A stretch of DNA of 64,000 nucleotides from Atherix ibis (GCA_958298945.1 OY282605.1:35318811-35382810); one strand, 5' to 3'. Positions 1-14,013 are shown, counted from the first letter of the stretch. Program-made: numbers and translations. Notes: generated by a model from the letters alone, not told the origin.

Positions 1-1248
<1,248 letters not shown>

Positions 1249-1497
1249 TAATAATATTCCAGAAAAAAAATTTTTTTAATTAAAAGAAACTGAATAATTA
1301 ATTTTGTAAAAGAAAAAAAAATGTATTAAAAATGCTTTAAAGTTTGTTTTTTTTAATAAAAAGAGTGTACCAATTAGAGCGCCAGATTTAAATTTTTTCA
1401 CTAATTTTGTTATAAAGTTGGCAACTCTAAAAATTTCATATGTGACATCTGTCAAAATTGCGATAAGTAAATATTGAACGCGTTATTATTGTTAAAA

Positions 1498-1871
1498 CTC
1501 ATTGGAGAAAGGAACGTTGCTGAAACAATTCGTGGAATTTTTGGTCGAAATAATGGTCATCAATTTGAAGATTAATTATAAAAATTTCTGGACAATAAGT
1601 CACCCATGCGTCTTTGTAACGAACGTTAACTCGAAAACATGAGAAAGTGTTACTGAAACTCCAAGGACATAAATTCGTCATCATTCACAAGAATTATGCG
1701 GAAAACATGAATCTGCATGCCTACAAGATACAATTGACCCAAGAACTCAAACCGGCAGACAATTCTAAGCAAAGAGAATTTGTTAATTGGTTGGTTGATG
1801 GAGAACATCAGCAAGTGAATGACAATTTTGATATGAAAGTCATTTTCTACGTAAATAAGCGGAATCGTTGA
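1498..1871 (+). pseudogene. DD41D-like transposase remnant
   Basis: Part of a Tc1/mariner-superfamily transposase. The N-terminal helix-turn-helix region is recognisable as ERNVAETIRGIFGRNNG near 1505-1555, then, after stops, an open stretch from 1647 containing NLHAYKIQLTQELKPAD and REFVNWLVDGEHQQVNDNF. This matches the segment just before the first catalytic aspartate in DD41D transposases, but the expected IFSDEAHF-type motif is degraded to VIFYVNK. Frameshifts and stops make it non-coding. Confidence 0.6.
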
Positions 1872-1904
1872 ATTTAGGGTGCCGAGAACTCAAGAATGAT
1901 TCAA

Positions 1905-2190
1905 GAGGGAATTGAGGCGCTTGATTTCATTTCATATCAAAAGATAGTATAACAAATTAAAATTGCCTGTCGTTGTGTTCAAATTATATTTTTTTTTGGA
2001 ATAAGTGAGTCAATAAATTTCTATTACGAAAACTAGATGTCACTGGGTGTCATATCTACATAAAAAATTCTACACAAAAGTATGCAAGCGTTACGATTTC
2101 TCACCGCTTTTGCTTTAATTTAGACAGAAAATTGCGTACACATATACGAAAACTTGACGTTCTGACCTATTCAGGTTTTCTTTAATCTAA
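1905..2190 (+). repeat. Dispersed repeat Z, copy 1
   Basis: About 285 bp. Landmarks are CTAGATGTCACTGGGTGTC, AAAGTATGCAAGCGTTACG, ATTTCTCACCGC and a right end TTTTCTTTAATCTAA. The same block, in the same orientation, recurs near 27722, 33225, 40180 and 58232, with a partial copy at 34782. It has no open frame. It is nested inside the DD41D-like element of intron 2. Confidence 0.75.
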
Positions 2191-2215
2191 AGGCTATTCT
2201 GGCAGAGCCCTGTGA

Positions 2216-2647
2216 ACTTTCATAAACGTCACGTGTTACGTGTGATCTGTCAAAAATAAAAACATGAAAAACCAAACAGCAAAAAATTTATGATTGAAAT
2301 TTTCAAGGTTGGGGCTAAAAAATCAGTTATAATAAAGGTAATAGCACCCAGAATTGATGATAACGGTTTCAATTTCAAAGAAATACGACTAATGACTTAT
2401 GGGTTCTTTATAGTCACTTATGGGTTTTCTGACCCTTATATATGACACTTTTATTTATAAATGTATTGACGGAACGAGAAGCAAGCCTCAGCGCTAGAGA
2501 AAATTAAAAATTTGGAAAATAAAATTTAATAATTTGTAAGGATTTTTCGGGTGTAAGTCTTTCCAAATTTTGACTTTGACATACGTCACGTGTCACGTGC
2601 GATCTGTCAAAAATAACAAACATGAAAAACCAAACAGCAAAAAAATC
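2216..2647 (+). repeat. Pair of about 70-bp direct repeats flanking a transposon scrap
   Basis: The stretch beginning CGTCACGTG...ATCTGTCAAAAATAA and ending AAAAACCAAACAGCAAAAAA is present at about 2216-2286 and again at 2577-2647. Between them is a scrap of a DD41D-like element end. A third, shorter copy is at about 41440-41490. The repeat contains CACGTG-type palindromes. Confidence 0.65.
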
Positions 2648-2816
2648 ATCCGATACAATAAAATCCGCGCTCTAATTGGGACACCCATTATTGAGTATGG
2701 AATTCCCTAAAATTAAATATAATATTAAGCATAATTTATGAAGCTAATAATAACGTTATTGATTTTCTTATCTAAAAATGATACGAGATAATTTCTAAGA
2801 TAATTGAATATAATAA

Positions 2817-3395
<579 letters not shown>

Positions 3396-3944
3396 TAAAT
3401 AATTTCCGAATTTCGAATTTCTCTTATAACTATTTGTTCTCATCGAAAATATTTACAACTTTCTTAAGAAAAAAATATTAATTTCTTTCTTATAATTGCC
3501 AACATTTATTCGTTCAATATTTTTTCTCGTTTTTTTTTTAAATATATATAAAATGTGTGTCCTATTAAAACGAAAAGTACAGCAATCACTTTTCCTATTT
3601 TTGTATATAATTTTTGTTCAGAAATTATAATCGATTTTCTTATTAAGAAAGAACCATTTTCATTTTATTAACGACGTTGGGTGACTTTGTCGATATTAAT
3701 TTTTTTGTAAGAGAAAATATTACATAATTTTCCATTTATTGTATATTTTTCAGACGAAAATTACGTGAATATATTTTTAAAGAATAAAAAAGAAAATGCA
3801 TTTATTGTCCATTTGGAAAATATTTTATTCAAATAAGAGAAGAGGTTCTCGAGCTAAAAAAAAAACAATAATTTAATCAGCCTTAAATTAAAGAGTTTGA
3901 ATTTCTGATCTAGAAATTTTTTGAAGACATATAAAGATTAAACA

Positions 3945-4720
3945 ATTCAATTTGTACTTTAAATAGTAAAGTTAAATAAAACACACTTAAAACTTCGATT
4001 TTTTGATAATTATTTTATTTAATTATATTTCTTGAGAACGTTGCCCATAGGGATCCTTTTGATAATTTAAATGGCCGCCAACAGACTTTTTCTAGAGACC
4101 TAGATCGTTTTGAGGTATTTTCTAATGAGTTTTCCGCACATTTGAGTCTGTAATTTTGCCATGACTTGAAGGATGTTGTTTTTTTTTAAATACACTAAAA
4201 TTTGAAAATTGCCTGTGTATGTGTAAGCACGATATTCCGCAGAGATCAACAAGAAAGAGGTAAAGGGTGTAAAAACGATCAATCTTCGAGGCCAATTGAC
4301 ATCACAAAAAAATTAGAAATAACGTTGCTTTTTTGACGCTGTTTTGTAAAAACCTCATATGAATCGGATTAAAAAAGTATGTTATCATACGACGAAAACG
4401 CCCTGAATTGACAGTAATGACCTCTTCTTCATTTTCAACGAAATAGGATACAATGACACCTTCAGACTAAGAAATACACACCAGATTGCGGGTACAATGA
4501 CTCCTCTACAGTCATCTGTGGGTTTTGAGAGCCTAATATACTATAATTTTTCTTATTGACGCATCCAACAATGGATGCTTCAGTTTCGGTGATTTATCAA
4601 TCCATAATGTTAAATGGCAAACCTTAAACTAAAAAAAAGTCCAATTTTGGATGATATATAAATTTTGACAGCTGTCAAATGACAGAGCTATACTTTCCAA
4701 ACCATAAAAGTTGGATTAGC
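3945..4720 (-). mobile_element. Decayed DD41D-like element
   Basis: On the minus strand, the segment around 4250-4300 reads DVNWPRRLIVFTPF, a decayed form of the DVNWPPRSCDLTPLDYFLWG block that carries the last catalytic aspartate in DD41D transposases. The right end has GACAGCTGTCAAATGACAG then a TACTTTCCAAACC terminal-repeat sequence at about 4691-4706; the left end near 3950 is a decayed version of the GGAAAGTAATGTTAAATAAA start seen at 12311. Boundaries are approximate. Confidence 0.55.
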
Positions 4721-4913
4721 CGTTAGTACTTTTTACTTTTCATGTTCATCTCACGTTGTAGTTGGTTTAGTTTCTATTTTTAGCTATGCTTTTCGATTAA
4801 TATAGAAAACATTTTATAATTAGTTAGTTTCCAGAGCCTCATATATGGCAATTTTCCTTATTAACGTATTTACCAAACTAGAAATAAGCCTCATTCCTGA
4901 AAAAAAAATTTCT

Positions 4914-5575
4914 GCGCAAAATCAGCATCTAAAGTTTTATTTGGCGTATTTTTACACATTCAATAATTGGTAAACCCGAATTGCATGCCTTAATGTAAAC
5001 AAATGCTACCTTAGATGACTTATATACTGTTGACAGCTGTCAAAAAAACAGTGACATACTTTCCGAACCGCAAAATTTTATTCGAAAAATCATCATCTAA
5101 AGTTTCAATCGGCGTATCTTTTCACAATCTATAATTGGTAAAACCGAATTGCATGCCTTAATGTAAACAAATACTACCTAAGATGACTTATATATTGTTG
5201 ACAGCTGTCAAAAAAACAGGGACATACTTTCCGAACCGCAAAATTTTATTCGAAAAATCATCATCTAAAGTTTTAATCGGCGCATTGTTACACAATCTAT
5301 AATTGGTAAAACCGATGGCATGCCTTAATGTACACAAATACCATCTTATATGACATATATTGTTGACAGCTGTCAAAAGAACAGGGACATACTTTCCGAA
5401 CCGCAAAATTTTAATGGAAAAACCATCATCTAAAGTTTTAATCGGCGCATATTTTCACAATCTATAATTGGTAAAACCGAATTGCATGCCTTAATGTAAA
5501 CAAATACTACCTTAGATGACATATATTGTTGACAGCTGTCAAAAAAACAGGGACCACAAAAATGGATAATCCGAT
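4914..5575. repeat. Four tandem copies of a transposon's right end, about 167-bp period
   Basis: The landmark CATCATCTAA (or a close variant) recurs at 4923, 5091, 5259 and 5424, a spacing of 168, 168 and 165 bp. Each unit carries ATTGGTAAAACCGAATTGCA, TTGACAGCTGTCAAAAAAACA and, in the first three, the terminal-repeat sequence ACATACTTTCCGAACCGCAA. Each unit is therefore the 3' end of a DD41D-like element repeated head to tail. Confidence 0.85.
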
Positions 5576-5639
5576 ACTCTTTGTTACCAAACAGCGTCGA
5601 TATAGCAACTTCCGAGAAACTTTCTTTACAAGACAATAT

Positions 5640-7386
5640 TTTCGTACCTTATAAAACAGCTTGGTTTAAATCCAGTACATTTATTTTTTAATAGGACACA
5701 CTGTGTATAATTTTCTTCAATTTATTTTTGAAATTCCTAACTCAATTCATGTTAATGAAGAAAAATAACTCAAAAACAAAAACTTTAATAATTAACTTGA
5801 CTCCTTTTTCTATTGTATATTTTCTATAATATAATATCTTTTTTATTATAATTCTTTTTCTTTTTTTAATTAATATTCTTATTATTATTATTATCTATAA
5901 ATTTATTATATTTTCACATATAATATTTGTTTTTTTTTATCTTTCTTTTGGCAAATAAATGAAATGCTGAAAATTGAGTGTCGCTTTTATGTATCTAAAC
6001 AAAATAATTATTATACAATATTTTTTTTTAAATTATTTGGTAATATTTTCCTTGTTTTATTTGAATTTAATTTTCAATTTATTTAAAAAGGTCACATAAC
6101 ATATACTATTATACACAACACATACACATACACGCATTTATATTAAAACATACGTATATGTATGAGTAAATGCATATTTGTATAACAAAAAAAATTTTGT
6201 TAGTATTTCATTATCAAATTGCTTGTATCTAAATAAATATCCTCGTATTATGTACAATACATACGAGTATATGCATATATGTACAATAGTGCTTTGACTA
6301 GATAAATATTATTAATAATTTTGACCTCTTCTTTTATATTCCATCTCTATATTTTCTAAAATCTTTTTGAATATAAAAAAAAATCTTATTTGCATAGAAG
6401 ATATTTTTTCCAATAATTTTTTTTAATTATTTCCATTATTTTGTAAAATTATCCAATTTATAAACAGACATTTATCTATAATAGCACGTTTGTAGATATT
6501 ATTTTAACAGTAATTGGTAAGGAAAAACAAATTACCATATTCACCTTGCAGCAGAAAAATTCACGATTTTTAATTATCCGCAAAATAGACATCTTTTTTT
6601 TTTAACAAGAAAAGTAATATTATTTAATAAAAGTAATATAAATAAAAGTAAAAGTACTAAATTATACAAGAAATATTGCTTTACTCGTATTGCAAAAAGT
6701 CAATCATCATTAAAATCTATAAAAGTAAGTATTAACAAATTTAATATTAAAGATTTTATATCTATTTTGAATATTATTATTTTTTTTTTTTTGAAATTTA
6801 TTCAACATTAACTGATTTTATTATTGTAGATAAATGAACGAAAGTAAGAAATGTTGGTTTAGTTAATTTTATTTCTTATAATAGTCTATTTATTTAAATT
6901 TTTTTTTTTGCAAGGATCATCAGTATTGTGGTTTTAGAGTTAATATATTTTAGTTAGGAATTTAGGTTAAAAAAATTAACTTGGAAGGATTTCTTGAAAG
7001 GAAAAATAATAATAACTTTCCTTTTATAAATATCCTTTTTATTAAAAGTATTGTCTAAATTCAAATAGTATAATTTACGAGTATTTAAATTTATTTTCCT
7101 TTTAGAAAAAAGTCCATCTTAAAATATTTTTGCAAGTTAACCCTTTTTTTTATTAATTACTTTAATAGTTTAAAAGAAAATTTTAAAACATTCATCGTTT
7201 TTTTTATAAGTTGATTGGGGAGTAAGGGGCGGATTGCATTAAAAGTAAAAGTTTGAATATTATTATTTTTTTTGCCTTATATCATGAAAATAATTTTGTA
7301 AATATTATTTCCTGGAAGAATTTTCATTTCGTGTTTAAAAAAATTATAATTACCTACTTGAATTCAATAATTTTATTTTATTACAA
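5640..7386. other. AT-rich intronic DNA
   Basis: Long A/T homopolymers, ATT runs near 5880 and TATG/CATA dinucleotide-like stretches near 6120-6290 (including ACGAGTATATGCATATATG, common in fly introns). No gene or clear element is seen. Confidence 0.7.
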
Positions 7387-7653
7387 TAATAATACTATAA
7401 ATTATATGTAAAAATTGATATATACGAGGTCTGTTCTAAAAGTATTGCGAATTTTGAATTTCCGCGGGTTACGTTTATTCGATTTTCGATTTTTTAGGCG
7501 TTATGTTGGTACTCATGTCTCTCACTTATGCCGACAAGTTCGGCCATTTTGAATGTTCAGTTAATTTTTGACAGCTGCTTTGCTTGCTTGCACATGTTTT
7601 AGCTCGTCTTCGATTTTTGCCCAATTTCGACCAAAAACAGCATCGCATTAACA

Positions 7654-8012
7654 TTGCTAAGGATGTACTCTGTCCGCGACGACCTCAATTTGTTCCAGAG
7701 TGTCATAACTCGTGACGTATCATGGGTTTATGGTAATGACATGGAAACCAAAGCTCAATCATCCCAATGGAAGCGGCCGCACGAGCCAAGACCAACAAAA
7801 CCGCGCCAAGTTCGGTCGAATGTGAAGGTTTTGATTACAGTTCTCTTCGATGCAGGGGCGTGGTGCATCGTGAGTTCTTGCCACAGGGTAGAACCGTCAA
7901 TAAGGAATATTACTTGCAAGTTGTACGCAAGTTGCGCGAAGCAATCTGTCAGAAACGCCCGAATTTGTGGAAGAACAAAAATTGGCTTTTGCACCATGAT
8001 AACGTCCCTGCA
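7654..8012 (+). pseudogene. Mariner transposase remnant (copy 1)
   Basis: A catalytic-domain fragment in two frames. The first has VITRDVSWVYGNDMETKAQS and RPTKPRQVRSNVKVLITVLF (first aspartate region, DES changed to DVS). The second has CRGVVHREFLPQGRTVNKEY then KRPNLWKNKNWLLHHDNVPA (second aspartate, HHDN). After that the sequence is replaced by an inverted repeat (8013-8087), so the third aspartate block survives only as PQPPYSPDLSPYDFF downstream. Not functional. Confidence 0.75.
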
Positions 8013-8087
8013 GGGAATACGGTGGCGCGGCATTATTAGTGTGGGCCAAAAACAACACACTAATAATGCCGCAGCCACCGTATTCCC
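8013..8087. repeat. 75-bp quasi-palindrome inside mariner copy 1
   Basis: The arm GGGAATACGGTGGC...CATTATTAGTGTG at 8013-8043 is the inverted complement, with one mismatch, of the arm at 8056-8087. The right arm is normal transposase sequence (compare 42480-42520). The left arm has replaced the expected coding sequence. Confidence 0.9.
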
Positions 8088-8404
8088 CAGATCTGTCCCC
8101 CTATGACTTTTTCTTATTCCTGAAACAGATTCTTTGATCCATTTTTTGGAATGGGCAAAAATCGAAGACAAGCCCAAACACGTGCAAACAAAGCAGCTGT
8201 CAAAAATTAACTGAACATTGAAAATGTCCGAACTTGTCGGCATAAGTGAGAGACATGAGTACCAACACAACGCCACAAAAAAATCGAATATACATATATT
8301 AAAAAAGTATAATAAATACCTATGTGCGGCGCTAATTACAATAAAAACCTGATTTATAACTGCCACAGACGGTCTAATAGTCAACAATATCAGATAAATT
8401 TTTT

Positions 8405-8865
8405 ACTTGCGGTTTCGAGCACATAACGTACGTGCATGAGCGGTTTTCCTATTTTCATCTACGAGTGAGTATACGTAACTAGAGCGCATGCTTATAACGT
8501 ACGGTTTTTTTGTTTCAATTTATGAGTACACGTGACTAGAGCACAAACACATATCATACGTGCGTGATCGATTTGGTTGTTTGCATTTACGAGTTTCAGG
8601 TGATTAGAGCGCAAGAACAAAACCTAATTGCGTGCGCGATTTTCTTATTTTCCTCTAGGAGCATACGTAACTAGAGCGCATGCTTATAACGAAGATGCGT
8701 GTGCAGTTTTCTTGTTTACAATTTAAGGGTACAAGTGACTAGAGCGCAAGCATAAAATAACGCACGTGCGTGAGCGGTTTTCTTATTTTCATCTACAAGT
8801 ACACGTAACTTAAGCGCATATATTCGCATATTTTTAATTTGTACGTACGGTTTTTTCAATTATTT
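8405..8865. repeat. Degenerate minisatellite, about 66-bp unit (copy A)
   Basis: About seven diverged units, each with CTAGAGCGCA, then ACGTACGTGCGTGAGCG, then TTTTCTTATTTTCATCTACG and ACACGTGA. GC-richer than its surroundings. A larger version is at 15545-16480. Confidence 0.8.
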
Positions 8866-9222
8866 ATAAACGATATTATTCCATATTAAAGGCTTTTTTT
8901 ATAAATTTTTATAATAAATTATTTAATAACTTTATATGGCGAAAAAAAATCACTTTTGATTGATCGTTTTTTTGTTTGTTAGAAAATGTATACTTTTAGA
9001 TTGATTGATCCGCACAGCGCGTTTCATACTTAAATTTTACAAGGGTTTTATTCTTTTCTAAGATCATCTGTTCCTAATATTTTTTTTAAAGAATTTTCAG
9101 CATAACGAAAATATTTTCAAAATAGATATGAGATTTTTTAAAATATCCCACAATAATTTTGGTTAATTTTTGTATTTTTTTTTTAATTCTTCAATTTTAT
9201 TTTTATTAAAGAAATAATTTTT

Positions 9223-12200
9223 TTTAAACTGAAAATATTTAATCTAAAAACCTAGTTTTTCATTTAAAAAAGAAAAAATAAATATTAAAGGAACCAAAAA
9301 AAACCATGTGCATTGAAACAATAAACAAAAAAAAAGGCCACCATTCCTATAAGAAAAAGTATATAATAAATATGGAGAGAAAAAACTGTTCAGATCAAAA
9401 TCTTTAATAATAAAAATTTAAAAGATTCTAAAAATTCCATACCTTATAAAAATAAAAATATATAAATAATTATTTTCTTTTAATATTGAATGATAAAAGA
9501 AAACATATATTGTAGAAGTCACATCATCATCATCATTGCTTTCTACGTTGACATTTTTGAATTTCTATTGTAAATATTTTATTTTAATTTTTGGTTTTTT
9601 GTTTTTTTTTTCTCAAATATAAAGCTTTGTTTTGTCTACCAGCGAGTAATAATCTATCTTCCCTGCTATTTCGAAAAGAGAAAATAAAAAAAACATATCT
9701 CACATTCATTTATTGCGTTTTAACACTTTAAAATTTATAAGAACTGTTTTTTTTTTTTGATCTAACATAAAAGCGACACTCCTCCTTTCTTATCATATCT
9801 TCCTCAAATCGTCTTCTTTTAACAATAATAAATACTAAAAGGAATAATACAACTTTTAATAATATACAAGGAGAAAAAAAAAGAAAAATTTACTTTTCTT
9901 CATTAAAAATCCTCTCATCAACTAAAATTTAAAAAAAATAAAACAAAAACAACATAATTATCATTTTAATGGATAATCTACAATATTTGATTAAAAACTA
10001 ACTAACACATCTCTTACAAAATTGTTTTCTACATTAACATGAATAAATAAAAGGCAAAACAAAGTTAATAAATTATAATAAATAAATACGTAATCATTTC
10101 TCTATCTCTCTCTCTCTCTATCTATCCATTTGTTTGTTTTGTTTTTCAGTTTTAATTTTTTTTCGTTTTTTCTTATTTTAAATTATTTTTCTAGAAAGGT
10201 GTAAAGGAAATGTTAAATAAATTCTTACCAAACAAAACGACTTAAGGTGCACGTTGTATCTCAATCTAATTTAATAAATAGAAAGAAAAATTCAAGAAAA
10301 AAAAATAATATTAGCAAAAAAATTGTTTGCTCGGTGACTAGTATATATTTATATGTATATGTGGACAACATTGAATTTCCTTCTAAAAATTGTTATTTAT
10401 TTATTTTTTTTGCTAAACAAATAAAATACAGAAGAAGGATTTTGGAAAACATCTATAAATAAAATTTTATATATACAATATTATTATGTTATTTAAATAA
10501 ATGCAATTCATTAAAAAAGGATGCTATTTATAATAATAAGAGTAATTTAAAAAAAAAATTGAAAGAGACAAAAATATTAAGCGATGCCGCTTAATATTGC
10601 ATATTTGCATAGAAAATACTAAACAAATGAAAAAAAAAGAGAATAAAATTTGAGAAAGCAAAAGAAAAAAAAATACAAAAAATGAAATTCTGATAGAAAA
10701 AAAGAAAATTTTTATCAAGAAAATAATTTTTTTTTATTTTAATGAAATTCTGACAAGAGAAAGAGACAATTTTTATCAAGAAACATGAAAAATGAAGAGA
10801 AAAAACCGTAAGCTTATCGAAGAAAAAACGATTGATAAAGAGAATATCGAAGAGAACTTTTTTAAAGTCTTCCGATCGGATCTGATTTGACATGACAGAA
10901 AACCACGCATGATAAGAGAATATTAGTAAACAATATATAGAGCGTTTTTTAGCTTTAGTAGAAGAAAGATGGAAAATCAAAAACAAAAGAGAAGTTTTAA
11001 AATATGAATGAGAAAGTTAACAAAAAGAAGAAGAAAAAACCAATTGCAATGTTTTTATGTTTAGTTAAAATTAATAATGTTTTTTTTTTCTTTCTTGCCA
11101 GTTTTTAATTGTTTAATTAAATAAATTATATACTATATTAAAAATTTTGTTAATTAAACTTGTTATAAATGAAAATTTTTGATTTTTGAACGAAATAATA
11201 AATTTCATAAATAAAAAATTTAAAAAAAAAATTAGAATGGACAAAATTCTGGAAAATGTTTTTAGATTTTTAATTTTCTTTTGCAAATGTTCATTTTTAA
11301 CTAGAGAAAATAAAACAGAATTTGTTACTTTAATAATTTTATTAAATTATTAATATATTTTTTTTTTGTTTTGCGTTTGCTATACAACATTTTCTAATAA
11401 CAAAATTTTTGTTAAATAGTTTTACATAATTGCACTATGACACGATATTTACTCTTGTAATGATAAATGATTTGACGTTTCCAAAAAAAAAAAAAAAAAA
11501 TTATTTTTAATTATAAGAGAATATATTAAGAGAAAATATTTTTTCTTTTTTGTTTTTGTTAAATAATATTCAGCAACAAAAAATAAAAAAAAATTGTAAG
11601 AAGAGAAAACATTTGGAAGAAATTTTACTATGATGATGAATATATAAGCATATATTTTTATTTTGCAAAAATGCAAATAGTGTTTCTTTTATTTATCAAA
11701 ATAAACAATCGTTTATATGACTTTCCCTCCTAGAACATATGGTTTCCTTCTTTTTTTAATTTAATTTTATAATGTTTTTTTTTTCTTTTCTTAAAAATAA
11801 TAATAAAAATAACTATGGAGAATGGTGATGGTGGTGGTGGTGGTGGTGATGATAATAATAATAATTATAAAACAATTAGTGTCAATAATGATAATAACAA
11901 ATTTAACTAAGAACGGTGGCCTTTTTTTGTTATATTTTTAAATACATGATCATATATTAAAATTATTCATTTTTAATAAAAAAATGTAGAAATTAACAAA
12001 ATTATGCGAAAAATTCTAATATGGAGAATATTATTGAAAAGATAAAATAATAAATTTGTGGATAAATGTTATTTTGTTATTGTCAATAGTATTTTTGTGC
12101 TTTTTTTTTAAATAATTGATTTAAAAATTGGATTATTTATCTTTAATAAATAAATTTTCTATTTGTGCTTAGTGTTTAGGGTTATTTAAAAATAAATTAG

Positions 12201-12310
12201 TTCTATGATTTCGTAAATAGTCAAAGTAAAAAAAAAATTTGTTTTGCTGTTTACCCTTTTTTTTTTCTAAATAAGATTATTAGTATTTTTAATATTCAAG
12301 GAGTATCCTA
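9223..12310. other. AT-rich intronic DNA with microsatellites
   Basis: Mostly A/T runs with polypurine blocks (AAGAGAAA-type, 10560-11040), a CTCTCT run near 10100, and a GGT/GAT/AAT triplet run at 11820-11865. Apparent open frames here are low-complexity and not credible genes. Confidence 0.65.
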
Positions 12311-12514
12311 TTTGGTGGTTCGGAAAGTAATGTTAAATAAAACACATTATAAAATTTAAATTACGATGAAACTTCTACTTTATCATATTGCTTGGACCTT
12401 TCCATGGGGTCTCGATTCTTTTGAGGTAATTTTTGATAATTTTTTTTGCACATTTCTTCGCTATAAATCGTCCATTACTTGACGGTTGTTGCATGGAATT
12501 TTCTATAGTTCCAA

Positions 12515-13090
12515 ATGAAAACGTCCAACGCTGTCAAATTGCACGATCTTGGAGGCCAATTGATATCACCAATTAATGAAATTACGCACCCTAGAAACTT
12601 TTCGCGCAATAAAGTCAAGATTTATCGCATTGTGTGGCTGGTAATGCCCTCTCTTAATGAAACCACATATGGTGCAGATTATAATATTCAAGATCAGACA
12701 AAAAAAATGTTCGATTATAATACGGCCATAGTGCTCAGAATTGACAATAACTGCCACTCCCAATGACATTTTCAGAACAAAATTCACTCTAGAAGAAAAC
12801 GCCCAACGGTGTCAAATTGCACGATCTTGGAGGCCAATTAATATCACCAATTCTTGAAATTACGCATCCTGAAAACTTTCGTGCAATAAAGTCAAGATTT
12901 ATCGTATTGTGTGACTTGTAACGTCCTCTCTTAATGGAACCACATGGTGCAGATTATAATATTCAAGTTCAGACCAAAAAAAATTCAATTATAATACAGC
13001 CATAGTGCTTAGAATTGACGATAACTGCCTCTTCTTCTTAAGTAAATTCGTGCCCAATGGACATTTTCAGAACAAAATTCACAACAGGCA
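12515..13090. repeat. Tandem duplication of about 270 bp inside the DD41D-like element
   Basis: Both halves contain TGTCAAATTGCACGATCTTG, CAATAAAGTCAAGATTTATC, GGTGCAGATTATAATATTCA and end in ATTTTCAGAACAAAATTCAC. They have diverged by point changes and small indels, so the duplication is not recent. Confidence 0.85.
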
Positions 13091-13208
13091 GTCAGTTTTT
13101 GCAGATGCAATGGCTTTTACGACAGTCACTATGGGTTTTCAGAGCCACATAAGTGAAAATTTTCCTTATTGACGTATTTACCGATCAGTTCTTAAATAGC
13201 GAAATGTA

Positions 13209-14013
13209 CGAGGTCTCTTCAAAAAGTATCACGAATTTTGAATTTCCACGGGTTACGTATATTCGATTTTCGATTTGTTTTTGGCGTTATGTTGGTACTC
13301 ATGTCTCTTACTTATGCCAACAAGTTCGGCCATTTTGAATATTCAGTTAATTTTTGACAGCTGCTTTGCTTGCAGGTGTTTTAGCTCTTCTTCGATTTTT
13401 CCCCATTCCAAAAAATGGATCAAAAATCAGTTTCAGGAACAAGAAAAGTCACAGAGGGGGCAGATCTGGGGTGGCTGTGGCATTATTAGTGTGTTGTTTT
13501 TGCCCCAAAATTCTCGCACAAGCAACGCTGCGTGAGCAGGGGCGTTATCATGGTGCAAAAGTCAATTTTTGTCCTTCCCCAAATCGGGGCGTTTCTGGCA
13601 GATTGCTTCGTGAAACTTTCGCATAACTTGCAAGTAATATTCCTTATTGACCATTCTACCAGCTTCCATTGGGATGATTGAGCTTTGGTTTCCATGCCAT
13701 TACCATAAACCCATGATTCGTCACCAGTTATGACCCTCTGGAGTAAATTTGGGGCGTCGCGGACAGAGTCCAACAACTCCTTAGCAGTGTTACTGCTATG
13801 CTGTTTTTGGTCGAAAATGGGCAAAAATCGAAGACGAGCCAAAACACGTGCAAGCAAAGCAGCTGTCAAAATTTAACTGAACATTTAAAATAGCCGAACT
13901 TGACGGCATAAGTGAGAGACATGAGTACCAACATAACGCTACAAAAAAACGAAAATCGAATACAAGTAACCCGCGGAAATTCAAAATTCGCGATAGTTTT
14001 TGAACAGACCTCG
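13209..14013 (-). mobile_element. Long-ended mariner, copy 2
   Basis: Complete from end to end (805 bp) with TA on both sides (13207-13208, 14014-14015). The left end is CGAGGTCTCTTCAAAAAGTA; the right end on the minus strand is CGAGGTCTGTTCAAAAACTA. The inverted repeats extend inward for about 200 bp. The transposase remnant is on the minus strand. Confidence 0.85.
13486..13869 (-). pseudogene. Mariner transposase remnant (copy 2)
   Basis: The 127-residue minus-strand frame contains KELLDSVRDAPNLLQRVITG and DESWVYGNGMETKAQSSQWK (first catalytic aspartate). It then jumps by deletion to VEWSIRNITCKLCESFTKQS and the later region in a wrong frame. The N-terminal DNA-binding region and the second and third aspartates are not intact. 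This is an internal-deletion derivative. Confidence 0.75.

Larger units (their letters stand above)
1365..2686 (+). mobile_element. Decayed DD41D-like transposon with matching ends
   Basis: The left end near 1365 reads GTGTACCAATTAGAGCGC and the right end at 2661-2686, read on the minus strand, gives GGGTGTCCCAATTAGAGCGC; these are imperfect inverted terminal repeats. Between them lies a broken transposase (1498-1871) on the + strand, then nested repeats at 1905-2190 and 2216-2647. A similar terminal GGGACACCC is found at about 47345. The element lies in Klc intron 2 in the same orientation as the gene. Confidence 0.65.
7425..8292 (+). mobile_element. Long-ended mariner, copy 1 (right end truncated)
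   Basis: It starts after a TA at 7423-7424 with CGAGGTCTGTTCTAAAAGTA. The first roughly 200 bp, including GGCGTTATGTTGGTACTCAT and GCCGACAAGTTCGGCCATTT, recur inverted at about 8150-8280, so the terminal repeats are unusually long for a mariner. The outermost 60 bp or so of the right end are missing. It was inserted at a TA of element X, whose uninterrupted sequence is seen at about 15395. Confidence 0.8.
7387..9222. repeat. Minisatellite-bearing element X, copy A
   Basis: It begins AATAATACTATAAATTATATG and ends near TTAAAGAAATAATTTT, matching a copy at 15367-16842 over its whole length. A mariner (7425-8292) sits near its left end. Its core (8405-8865) is a degenerate tandem array of units of about 66 bp. 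No protein-coding frame runs through it. The class is unknown; two colinear copies 8 kb apart in one intron suggest either a non-autonomous element or a local duplication. Confidence 0.7.

Noticed and set aside
7755..8387. 210-codon minus-strand open frame
   Set aside because: It runs antisense across mariner copy 1 and its inverted ends; the real (broken) transposase is on the + strand.
10560..11040. 131-codon and other minus-strand frames rich in F, I and L
   Set aside because: They are antisense to a polypurine-rich AT stretch; low complexity keeps the frames open, with no coding signature.
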